From an uncultured Thiotrichales bacterium (GTDB lineage: Bacteria; Pseudomonadota; Gammaproteobacteria; CAIRSR01): a stretch of DNA of 54,444 nt. How positions within the stretch are numbered: the stretch's first letter is position 1; every line of letters begins with the position of its first letter. Positions 1 to 7,714 of the stretch are shown here, in pieces. The notes beneath the pieces were generated by a model. That model did not search any database. It was not told the origin of the DNA and saw nothing but the letters and a program-made list of their open reading frames with translations. The position numbers and the translations under genes were made by a program. The stretch lies in the NCBI GenBank assembly GCA_903824965.1, contig CAIJYR010000022.1, positions 1 to 54,444 of the forward strand. The letters run 5' to 3'.

Positions 1-257
1 AGCAGTTACTAATATTATTTATAATATAAATTATTTTGATTGTTCTTTTTATTATTATTCTTTTTGAGATAATAAGATCAACACAGAAAAGTCAAACCCA
101 GCAAACCACCTCTCCCCAACCCCTCTCCTTTCAGGAGAGGGGCAAGCTGAAAGTCAAGTGCTTTCAGAAGAAGAGGGGGTTCTTTGTCAGAACATAAGGA
201 TTCTGCTATCATCCTCCATCGGTTACGGTTGGATCACTCCCCAACCCCCTCACCCCG
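1..257. other. AT-rich upstream region with palindromic repeat, no gene
   Basis: Bases 1-80 are very AT-rich with no convincing reading frame. From about 89 a structured repeat follows (listed separately). The stretch up to prfC also holds C-rich tracts around 238-256 that resemble the repeat's core. I see no confident promoter. The AT-rich block beside the repeat resembles the AT-rich core of the element at 29756-29990, so this may be the right half of a similar element cut by the window edge. Confidence 0.5.
89..166. repeat. Dispersed palindromic repeat, copy 1
   Basis: This block contains a perfect 9-bp hairpin (CCCCTCTCC / GGAGAGGGG, loop TTTCA, 120-142) inside about 75 bp that recur with few changes at 29913-29987. 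Both copies share the flank AGTCAAACCCAG and the tail GGGGCAAGCTGAAAGTCA. It resembles a REP/MITE-like non-coding repeat and carries no reading frame. Confidence 0.7.
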
Positions 258-275
258 TTGACACCATGGCGATCT

Positions 276-1886
276 ATGATTGAACCATTATCCTCTTCTA
301 TATCCGCTGCTGCGGCTGATGCCCGTCGTACCTTTGCAATCATCTCGCATCCCGATGCAGGCAAAACCACGCTCACCGAGAAGTTTCTACTGTTTGGAGG
401 TGCCATTCAACTGGCCGGTACCGTCAAAGCACGCAAAGCCAGCCGCCACGCTACCTCCGACTGGATGGAGTTGGAAAAACAACGCGGTATTTCCGTCACA
501 ACCTCGGTGATGCAGTTTCCCTATCGGGGCCATGTTGTCAACCTGCTAGATACCCCCGGTCACGAAGATTTCTCCGAAGACACCTATCGTACCCTTACGG
601 CAGTCGATTCTGCCCTGATGGTGATTGACGCCGCAAAAGGCGTGGAAGACCGCACCTTGCGCCTTATGGAAGTCTGTCGTCTACGGGATACCCCCATCAT
701 CACCTTCATCAACAAGCTAGACCGCGATGGACGCCCACCGATCGAACTGCTAGACGAAATCGAGCGGGTTCTGGGGATCGCTTGTGCACCCATTACCTGG
801 CCCATCGGTATGGGCAGGGCTTTTAAGGGCGTATTTCATCTCTATCAAGACGCAGTGCACCTGTTTTCCCCCCAGCATGGGGGACGCATCCGAGAAGGAG
901 AAAGAATTCATGGCATCCACCATCCAGACCTCGCCGATCGACTCGGTACCAGCGTCGTTGAGGAACTGCGCGACGACATCGCCTTGGTACAAGGCGCGAG
1001 CCATTCGCTCGACCTCGAAACCTACCGCTCCGGACACCTCACACCCGTCTTTTTTGGTTCGGCACTCAACAGTTTCGGAGTGCGTGAGTTGTTGGATGCC
1101 TTTGTCGAATACGCTCCTCCACCGCGTCCTCAACGCACCACCACCCGCGCAGTCATGGCAGACGAAGCAGCCTTTACGGGCTTTGTTTTCAAAATCCAGG
1201 CAAATATGGATCCCGCGCACCGCGATCGGGTAGCCTTCATGCGGGTCTGCTCTGGACACTACGAACGCAGCATGAAATTGTACCAAGTTCGCTTGGGTCG
1301 GGAGGTGACAATTGCCAATGCCCTGACCTTCATGGCGGGCGAACGCGAGCATACAACCGATGCCTGGCCAGGGGACATCATCGGACTCCATAACCACGGA
1401 ACGATTCAAATCGGCGACACCTTTACACAAGGAGAACCCCTGTGCTTTACGGGGATTCCACACTTTGCACCAGAACTCTTCCGGCGTGTCCGGTTACGTG
1501 ATCCCTTGCGTATGAAAGCATTGCAAAAGGGCTTGGAACAACTCTCCGAGGAAGGGGCTACCCAAGTGTTCCGACCCTTGGTCAGCAATGACTTGATCCT
1601 GGGTGCGGTGGGCATCCTGCAATTTGACGTTGTGGCGTACCGTCTGCGCCACGAATACAGCGTCGATTGCGCCTTTGAGAACGTGAACATCCATACCGCT
1701 CGTTGGATCGACAGCGACTCTCCCAAAAAACTCGATGAATTCCAGAACAAAGTCCGTGAACACCTCGCAACCGATGGGGGAGGGGATCTGGCCTATCTAG
1801 CACCCACACGGGTCAATCTCGCACTGGTCACAGAACGCTGGCCGGAAATCCGCTTTCACGCAACCCGCGAGCACTTGCAACGGTAA
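276..1886 (+). CDS. prfC: Peptide chain release factor 3 (RF-3)
   Basis: This is a translational GTPase that recycles class I release factors RF1/RF2 from the ribosome after peptide release, acting in the cytoplasm. The G domain is plain: P-loop SHPDAGKTT near residue 25, DTPGHEDF for G3 and NKLDRD for G4. The switch region [11 protein letters not shown] is typical of RF-3 rather than EF-G. The remainder follows RF-3 to the usual length of about 530 residues. The frame is open from a TTG at 258, but the ATG at 276 gives the conventional N-terminus; neither start has a clear Shine-Dalgarno. It stands alone, 77 bp ahead of the next gene. Family assignment is secure; the exact start is not. Confidence 0.97.
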   Translation: MIEPLSSSISAAAADARRTFAIISHPDAGKTTLTEKFLLFGGAIQLAGTVKARKASRHATSDWMELEKQRGISVTTSVMQFPYRGHVVNLLDTPGHEDFSEDTYRTLTAVDSALMVIDAAKGVEDRTLRLMEVCRLRDTPIITFINKLDRDGRPPIELLDEIERVLGIACAPITWPIGMGRAFKGVFHLYQDAVHLFSPQHGGRIREGERIHGIHHPDLADRLGTSVVEELRDDIALVQGASHSLDLETYRSGHLTPVFFGSALNSFGVRELLDAFVEYAPPPRPQRTTTRAVMADEAAFTGFVFKIQANMDPAHRDRVAFMRVCSGHYERSMKLYQVRLGREVTIANALTFMAGEREHTTDAWPGDIIGLHNHGTIQIGDTFTQGEPLCFTGIPHFAPELFRRVRLRDPLRMKALQKGLEQLSEEGATQVFRPLVSNDLILGAVGILQFDVVAYRLRHEYSVDCAFENVNIHTARWIDSDSPKKLDEFQNKVREHLATDGGGDLAYLAPTRVNLALVTERWPEIRFHATREHLQR

Positions 1887-1963
1887 AGTCTGGTGGTTGT
1901 CTCTGGCCAGAGGAGCGCGGTACTATTATCGTCTTACGTCGTCTTACCAACATAGGATCGACC

Positions 1964-2845
1964 ATGCCAGGCTTCATGCATTTCTTTGATCGTCTCCTCA
2001 AGGCATTGGAAGTGCCCGGATTGGAGATCCCTGCTGTCGGGGTACGGTTCTTTCGGCAGGGCGCATCGATTCCCGAAGGCGTGCAGTCGTATGCACCGAG
2101 CGCACTGACCCTGACGAGCTGTCAGGCCGTTCGGCAAGCGGAACTGGGAGACCCTGTGTTGTTGAACCTAGACAACATCGGTTGTATTGCGGCCGCCATC
2201 AGCTTTGGACTTGTGGATCAGCACCAAGCACACCCCCTGCAAGGCAGCCGGGTGTACACAGAGCTGATGCACAAACAATCCGGCCAAGAGAACGCTTTTC
2301 TGCCCCCGACCCCTAAAGATTTTACCGAGGGTGTGGTCTATGCGTGCCAGAGCAGCGGTCGGCGGGACTTCTGCCTGTTTGGTGCACGTGATCAGGGACG
2401 CTTCAAAGATCAAGACACAGCCCGTAGCGCCGTGGCCGACATGATGGCGATCCAACCTGCGGTCATGGAGGCCGTGTTTTTCTATCCACCTGATTTTCAT
2501 GAACCGGAATTGGTGCCGGAGGTGGTGGTGCTTAGCGTTCGTCCAGTGGAACTCACACGCATCATCCAGGCGTACCAATACCGAACAGGGAAGCGTCTAG
2601 AAGCCAGCATGGGGGGATTGCGTGCGGTCAATTCTGACTTGATCGTTCGGCCTTATTTGACACAGCAAATCAACCTATCTCCTTATTGCTTGGGGGCGCG
2701 TCTGATTGCCAAGTTTGATGCCAATCGGTTGGGTATCGGCATTCCCTATGCTGTATTTACTGCACTCGTGGAAGGCATGGAAGAATCCATGGGGGGGTAT
2801 CCTTTCCACGCGTACCCAGGCGCTTCAGACAAGAACGATGGATAA
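1964..2845 (+). CDS. DUF169 family protein
   Basis: The 293-residue protein resembles the DUF169 (COG2043) family, whose biochemical role is not established. Features seen are a central segment around SYAPSALTLTSCQAVRQA, a glycine-rich CLGARLIAKFDANRLGIGIP stretch near the C-terminus, and no signal peptide or membrane helix, so a cytoplasmic location is likely. An AGGA element lies about 8 bp before the ATG. Its last 8 bases overlap the start of the DsrC/TusE-cysteine desulfurase fusion, so the two are probably translationally coupled and may work together. That link rests on gene order only. Confidence 0.8.
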   Translation: MPGFMHFFDRLLKALEVPGLEIPAVGVRFFRQGASIPEGVQSYAPSALTLTSCQAVRQAELGDPVLLNLDNIGCIAAAISFGLVDQHQAHPLQGSRVYTELMHKQSGQENAFLPPTPKDFTEGVVYACQSSGRRDFCLFGARDQGRFKDQDTARSAVADMMAIQPAVMEAVFFYPPDFHEPELVPEVVVLSVRPVELTRIIQAYQYRTGKRLEASMGGLRAVNSDLIVRPYLTQQINLSPYCLGARLIAKFDANRLGIGIPYAVFTALVEGMEESMGGYPFHAYPGASDKNDG

Positions 2846-4277
2846 TTTGACCCGGGTCAGGATCTATCTCATGGCCCGCCGTACCAATACCACGCTCACC
2901 GATGCACACTGGCAGGTGTTGGAGTACGCCAGTGACTATTATGCTCGTCACCGAGTAGGGCCACTGTACCGCAATCTTGATCGCCAGGCAGGGATATCGA
3001 GAGAGACGCTGGATCGGATATTTCCCCATGGTTTACAATCGGTCTACGGGTGGGTAGGGATTCCTGTCCAGGCTGCGAACGAAATCCCTTGTAAACCAGT
3101 TGCGAATATTCAGGTCGACGACTACCGCGAGGTTTTTCTCGACCACAATGCCACGACGTATCTGCGTACGGAGGTTCGCAACGCCCTGCGTGGCTTTTTG
3201 GAGGCTCCGGAACCGTTCGCCAATCCAAGCAGCAGCAGCACCCAAGCACGGAAGATCCACTGGTTGATCGATAAGGCGCGTGTTCGCGTTGCCAATGCGC
3301 TGGGGGTCTATCCGAGTGGGATTGTCTTTACGGGGGGCGGTTCAGAAGCCATTGCGTTGGCCATCAAAGGCGTTACTTTCCGGCATTTGTCTGCGCCTGG
3401 TCACTTGGTCACCAGTGTGACAGAACACAGCGCGGTACTTCACACGATGCGTTTTTTGGAGGGGCTTGGGTTTTCGGTCAGCTATGTGGGCGTAGATCCG
3501 GAGGGGATTGTGTCTGCAGAGGCTGTGCAGGCGGCCATTCGCCCCGATACCCATCTGGTTGCTATCATGGCCGCCAACAACGAGATTGGTACGATCAATC
3601 CCATAGACGAGATCGGTGCTGTTTGTCGAAATGCTGGGGTTCCGCTGATGGTGGATGCCATCCAGGCGTTCGGAAAGATACCCCTGCATCCGAAGGAATG
3701 GGGTGTATCCCTGCTCGCGCTGTCGGGTCATAAGTTGTATGCACCGAAGGGTGTGGGGGCACTCTATGTAGCTCCTGAACAGACGTTGGTTCCGCTCATC
3801 CACGGCGGCGAACAAGAAGGCGGGCGACGGGCGTGTACCGAAAACGTCATGGGCATTCTGGGGCTTGGGTTGGCTGCATCGCTTGCACACCGCGAACTCA
3901 CGCAGGAGTCCGAGCGGGTTACTCACCTGCGGGATCTTCTGTTGGCGCGGCTTCTCTCGATAGAGCCAGGCTTGATCGTCAACGGCTCACTGACCCGCCG
4001 ACTACCGAACAACCTCAACGTCGGTTTTCCTGGGATCGACAGTGGCTCGTTGTTGTTGAGTCTTGATCAAATTGGGATTGCGGTTTCTGCGGGGTCTGCT
4101 TGTTACGCAGGGGGTACGGAAAGCTCCCATGTGATTCGTGCGCTGGGTGTGGATACCAAACGCTATGGAATTATTCGCTTTGGTCTGGGTCTTCATACCA
4201 CCGAGGCGGATATAGACTATCTTTTCCGCTATCTCCCCACCATTCTTTCGGATCTACACAGCAACAATAGACACTGA
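2838..4277 (+). CDS. DsrC/TusE-like domain fused to class V cysteine desulfurase
   Basis: A 479-residue two-domain protein. Residues about 1-75 resemble DsrC/TusE sulfur carriers: LTDAHWQVLEYASDYYARH, then IFPHGLQSVYGWVGIP in place of the usual FP-G-----C-IAGLP. The family's conserved penultimate cysteine is not in its usual place; the nearest candidate is the Cys of NEIPCKP. From about residue 95 (VFLDHNATTYL) follows a NifS/IscS-type PLP enzyme that takes sulfur from cysteine, with VTEHSAV, the PLP-lysine motif SGHK and the persulfide cysteine in SAGSACYAGG. The frame is open further upstream, but the ATG overlapping the DUF169 stop is the sensible start. Fusing a desulfurase to a sulfur-relay-like domain suggests direct persulfide hand-over; this is inference. 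Confidence 0.85.
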   Translation: MDNLTRVRIYLMARRTNTTLTDAHWQVLEYASDYYARHRVGPLYRNLDRQAGISRETLDRIFPHGLQSVYGWVGIPVQAANEIPCKPVANIQVDDYREVFLDHNATTYLRTEVRNALRGFLEAPEPFANPSSSSTQARKIHWLIDKARVRVANALGVYPSGIVFTGGGSEAIALAIKGVTFRHLSAPGHLVTSVTEHSAVLHTMRFLEGLGFSVSYVGVDPEGIVSAEAVQAAIRPDTHLVAIMAANNEIGTINPIDEIGAVCRNAGVPLMVDAIQAFGKIPLHPKEWGVSLLALSGHKLYAPKGVGALYVAPEQTLVPLIHGGEQEGGRRACTENVMGILGLGLAASLAHRELTQESERVTHLRDLLLARLLSIEPGLIVNGSLTRRLPNNLNVGFPGIDSGSLLLSLDQIGIAVSAGSACYAGGTESSHVIRALGVDTKRYGIIRFGLGLHTTEADIDYLFRYLPTILSDLHSNNRH

Positions 4278-4294
4278 TCCGTGTCATCACGGAT
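4277..4294 (+). terminator. Weak hairpin after the desulfurase gene
   Basis: A 7-bp inverted repeat (ATCCGTG / CACGGAT, loop TCAT) begins at the last base of the stop codon. Only a short T run follows, so it could be a weak terminator or an mRNA-end hairpin. It runs into the tandem duplication at 4289-4312. Confidence 0.35.
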
Positions 4295-4312
4295 TTCAAT
4301 ACGGATTTCAAT
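4289..4312. repeat. 12-bp tandem duplication
   Basis: The sequence ACGGATTTCAAT occurs twice in direct succession just upstream of the chemotaxis fusion gene. It could mark a replication slip or a paired binding site; nothing else supports either reading. Confidence 0.6.
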
Positions 4313-4326
4313 AGGGGTAGGGCATC

Positions 4327-6240
4327 ATGTCCGTTGACCGTTCGCTCAAAATTCTCCTCGTCGAAGACTCTAAGGTAGCCCGCAAAATGGCAGCCAAGGC
4401 TTTGGCTGATCTGGGGTTCCAGCAGGTGCTACAAGCAGAGGATGGCAATGAAGCCATTGCCAAACTGGAGGCAGAGGACGGCATAGGGTTGATTATCAGC
4501 GATTGGAATATGCCCAACAAGGATGGCTTTGAGTTGTTGCAGTGGGTTAGGGCCAATCCGCGCAGTCAGCATATTCCCTTTATTATGGCAACGGCTCGTG
4601 GAGAGCGCAAACAAGTTACGGCCGCCACCGAAGCAGGCGTGAGTAATTTTATTACCAAACCCTTTGGCCCACCGGAATTAAATGAACTCATCAATGAGAC
4701 ATTGGGTGGCAAGGCGGTGGTGCAATCTACGCCTACACAGACGCCACGGGTTCCCAAGGTTGATCCCTCAGGGCGCTTGATCCTGGAGATGGCTCATATC
4801 CAGATCACGGATCATCTGACCCTGGGTGTGCTCAAACATCTGATTGATAGTCATAAACTTTCCCCACAACATTTTGTCATTGAAACCAAGCGGATGCCGA
4901 GTTGGAATGCGCTCCAACAGGCGCTGGAAAAAGGCAATGTAGATGGTGCGCTTGCTTTGGCACCCATTGCGATGGATCTGTTTGGGTTTGGGGTGCCGAT
5001 TAAGCTCGTGATGTTTGCGCATCGCAACGGCAGCATTGCGGTACGCAACGCGAAAGCAAAAAATGCTTCTTTGGATCAAGCGTTCCGAGGCAAGACATTT
5101 TACATTCCCCACGAACTGTCGATTCATCACATGTTGGCCCACCGTTTTCTAAGAGAATTGGGCCTCAAGCCTGGTTTTGCGGGCCGTGGAGATTGTGACG
5201 TATTTTTTGAAGTCGTTCCGCCGATCAAGATGCCAGAATTGCTTGCGTCAAATCCAGAAGCTTGTGGGTTTCTGGTGGCGGAACCGTTGGGCACCAAAGC
5301 CATTGCCGAAGGAAGTGCGGATCTGTTGTTTCTTTCTGGAGAGATGTGGGAAACACATCCCTGCTGTGTGGTCACACTGCGTGATGAGGTGATTCAGCAA
5401 TATCCTGAAGCGGTGCAAGAATTCACCGATATGTTGGTGGTGGCCGGTCAGTTCATTGGGGAAAAAACCGACGCTGCCGCAGAAATAGCGGTCACTTTCC
5501 TTGATCCGGACGGGTCGCTCAAACTGAAAGTGCCGATTCTAAAGAATGTGCTGCGTGAGGCGCAAGGCATCAAAACAAACGATCTTTTTCCTTCCAGGCA
5601 GGATCTGGATCGTATTCAGCAGTACATGATGAAGGAAATGGGTGTCGGGAGCCTGATTGACCTGAATGCCTTTGTGGATGATCGCTTCGCACGCCAGTCT
5701 TGCAAGGGATCCATTGACCACACCACCACCATCCATAACCCTGCGGAGGTGGTTGCACGGATTGTCACTCGTCAGAGTGCGGGCACGGTGGGTAAGACCA
5801 ACCTCAACGTAGAAGGGAGCTATTTGATCTTCACGCTATCAGGGAGAGAATACGGCATCGATATTTTGTGGATCAGGGAGATCATTACGATGCCTGTCAT
5901 CAGGAGTCTCCCCAATGCACCTTCTGGGGTGCGCGGTATTATGTATTTTCGCGGGCAGACCATCACAGTGATCGATCTACGGGTACGACTCGGCTTATCG
6001 CCAAGGGCAACGGACACAGCAACGCGTGTCATTGTGTTGAGTGGTCGTGGAAGCGGTAGTGGAAAAACCATCGGGATGATGGTTGATTCGGTCTCGCGTG
6101 TGATTCCGATTACCTCGGAGCACATTGCCGACGCCACAGCCTACAAAAAGAACCCCCTAACAGATTATATTCTTGCTTTTGCCAAGGTCACAGATGGTGT
6201 CAAAGTGCTGCTCAACACAGAGCGATTGTTCACCCCCTAA
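4327..6240 (+). CDS. CheY receiver - NrtA/NMT1-like binding domain - CheW fusion
   Basis: A 637-residue three-part protein. Residues 7-125 form a response-regulator receiver with acidic pair E13/D14, predicted phosphoacceptor D59 (IISDWNMPNKDG) and the conserved lysine of FITKPFG. Residues about 150-430 resemble the nitrate/taurine-type ABC solute-binding fold (NrtA/NMT1), with AHIQITDHLTLGVLKHLI and a SNPEACGFLVAEPLGTKA segment. Residues about 490-637 are a CheW domain (YGIDILWIREIITMP, GVRGIMYFRGQTITVIDLR). There is no signal peptide, so the ligand-binding-like part would sit in the cytoplasm. It probably couples a phosphorylation input and a small-molecule input to a chemosensory array, which is inference. 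No cheA or receptor gene is in the window. Confidence 0.88.
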   Translation: MSVDRSLKILLVEDSKVARKMAAKALADLGFQQVLQAEDGNEAIAKLEAEDGIGLIISDWNMPNKDGFELLQWVRANPRSQHIPFIMATARGERKQVTAATEAGVSNFITKPFGPPELNELINETLGGKAVVQSTPTQTPRVPKVDPSGRLILEMAHIQITDHLTLGVLKHLIDSHKLSPQHFVIETKRMPSWNALQQALEKGNVDGALALAPIAMDLFGFGVPIKLVMFAHRNGSIAVRNAKAKNASLDQAFRGKTFYIPHELSIHHMLAHRFLRELGLKPGFAGRGDCDVFFEVVPPIKMPELLASNPEACGFLVAEPLGTKAIAEGSADLLFLSGEMWETHPCCVVTLRDEVIQQYPEAVQEFTDMLVVAGQFIGEKTDAAAEIAVTFLDPDGSLKLKVPILKNVLREAQGIKTNDLFPSRQDLDRIQQYMMKEMGVGSLIDLNAFVDDRFARQSCKGSIDHTTTIHNPAEVVARIVTRQSAGTVGKTNLNVEGSYLIFTLSGREYGIDILWIREIITMPVIRSLPNAPSGVRGIMYFRGQTITVIDLRVRLGLSPRATDTATRVIVLSGRGSGSGKTIGMMVDSVSRVIPITSEHIADATAYKKNPLTDYILAFAKVTDGVKVLLNTERLFTP

Positions 6241-6281
6241 GCCGGAAGGTATGTAATGTCCGCCATAAGTAGGTAGTTGGT

Positions 6282-7697
6282 ATGGTAGAGAACAAAAATG
6301 CATGGTTCTTTGAAGAAAGATCTCAGTGTTACGAAAAAATTGACATCGGGAAAGACGTTAAGGCGCAGGTTCGTCTCCTCGCAGAGGCCACAAGAGAATT
6401 GCTTCTCTCACAGGCGACCCTGGCAAATAAGGTTGTGGTCAGTCATGACAGAATTATCGAAGGGCTGGATTATCTTGCCTCCGGCATAGAAGATATTAGA
6501 GAGGGAATGAATGGACTGAAAGCCGCGTTCGAGTTTTCACTGTCCGAGGTTGTATGGCAAATCGAGAGAAATACACGACAACTGCAAGATATTCTAAAAA
6601 CCCTCGTATTTCATTTGGACACAAAAGGAAAGGATAAAAGAAAGCGTGCCGATGCGTACTACGACAACGCAAAAATTGATCAGGCCGAAGAGGATTTCCT
6701 TGCACTATTAGAACTGAGTGAACATGATTTTCCGATTTACATTAGCATGGGGATGATTTATCTTTTTCAAGACCAAGATGTGGAGGAAGCTCTTTATTAT
6801 TTTGATATGGCTTTGACCTATGCACGGCAAAAATCTAAATATTATGCTAGTTTTGCCTTGCTGTATAAAGCCATGATCTTACGAGACAACGGGAGTGTTG
6901 CGAGCGCCAGAGAATGCTTGGAGGAGGCTATAGAACTGTCGCCTGACTTCTGTGAGCCTCGCTATCAAATGAGCCTCCTAGAGGTCAAGGCAGATAAGAA
7001 AAGAGCAATCTCTTTGGTGGCTGATCTGTTGGAGATTGATATACGATATGCCCTAAAGATAGAAAATGAACCTACCTTTCTCCCTATACGGAAGGATCTC
7101 TATGAACTGTACAACAACCGAATCACCACACAATCAGAAGCAATACAAAGTCAAAATGGATCTATTTTAGCTGAGATCCAAAGAATCACGGAACAGATCG
7201 AGATCTATTATACAGTAATGGGAGAGAGAACTGTCCAGCCAGAAAGTGAGGCTGAGGTTCATAAAGCCATTCAGCGGGTCTCAGAGTTGATGGAAAGGAA
7301 ATCGCTGATCGATCTGTACACGGCGAGTAGAATCATGTCCACTGAGGTGCCAAGAACCACCAGAAAATTCAAAGAGGCCGCCTATCAGCACATTTCCGAA
7401 GGGATCGATCAGTGTAACAAAGAAAAATATAAAATACGCATGGAACATAGCCAACAGGAGGATGCAGGGCTTCTAAAATTCATCAGGGAAGGTAAAAATG
7501 GCGTACTCACCTATTCACTGATCTATATGGCTACCTTTGTTATGTTTAGAAGTCTTCTGGCATCTGTTTTGGTTGCAGCGGTTCCATTTTCGATTTCCTG
7601 GTTTGCACAGTATCGATACCACGTATATCAACAAAGTTTAATCAAAAACATCGATGGCAAAATAGAAAAGCTGGTTGCTATTCGAAGTAATCTCTGA
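6282..7697 (+). CDS. TPR-containing protein with C-terminal membrane segment, function unknown
   Basis: A 471-residue protein of unknown role. The N-terminal 120 residues are predicted helical and likely coiled coil. Residues about 120-235 carry TPR-like helical pairs (AEEDFLALLELSEHDFPIYISMG, EEALYYFDMALTYA, ARECLEEAIELSPDF). A second helical region follows, then one or two hydrophobic segments near residues 405-440 (YSLIYMATFVMFRSLL, VLVAAVPFSISWFA) and a short charged tail. It would sit at the membrane with its TPR part in the cytoplasm. The gene is visibly AT-richer than its neighbours, which may point to horizontal origin. It follows the chemotaxis fusion by 41 bp and converges on the protease gene. 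Confidence 0.7.
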   Translation: MVENKNAWFFEERSQCYEKIDIGKDVKAQVRLLAEATRELLLSQATLANKVVVSHDRIIEGLDYLASGIEDIREGMNGLKAAFEFSLSEVVWQIERNTRQLQDILKTLVFHLDTKGKDKRKRADAYYDNAKIDQAEEDFLALLELSEHDFPIYISMGMIYLFQDQDVEEALYYFDMALTYARQKSKYYASFALLYKAMILRDNGSVASARECLEEAIELSPDFCEPRYQMSLLEVKADKKRAISLVADLLEIDIRYALKIENEPTFLPIRKDLYELYNNRITTQSEAIQSQNGSILAEIQRITEQIEIYYTVMGERTVQPESEAEVHKAIQRVSELMERKSLIDLYTASRIMSTEVPRTTRKFKEAAYQHISEGIDQCNKEKYKIRMEHSQQEDAGLLKFIREGKNGVLTYSLIYMATFVMFRSLLASVLVAAVPFSISWFAQYRYHVYQQSLIKNIDGKIEKLVAIRSNL

Positions 7698-7714
7698 TCG
7701 CGTTTTGCATGATG

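Noticed and set aside
750-1463. 237-codon minus-strand frame inside prfC
   Set aside because: prfC is certain on the other strand; this frame has no family features.
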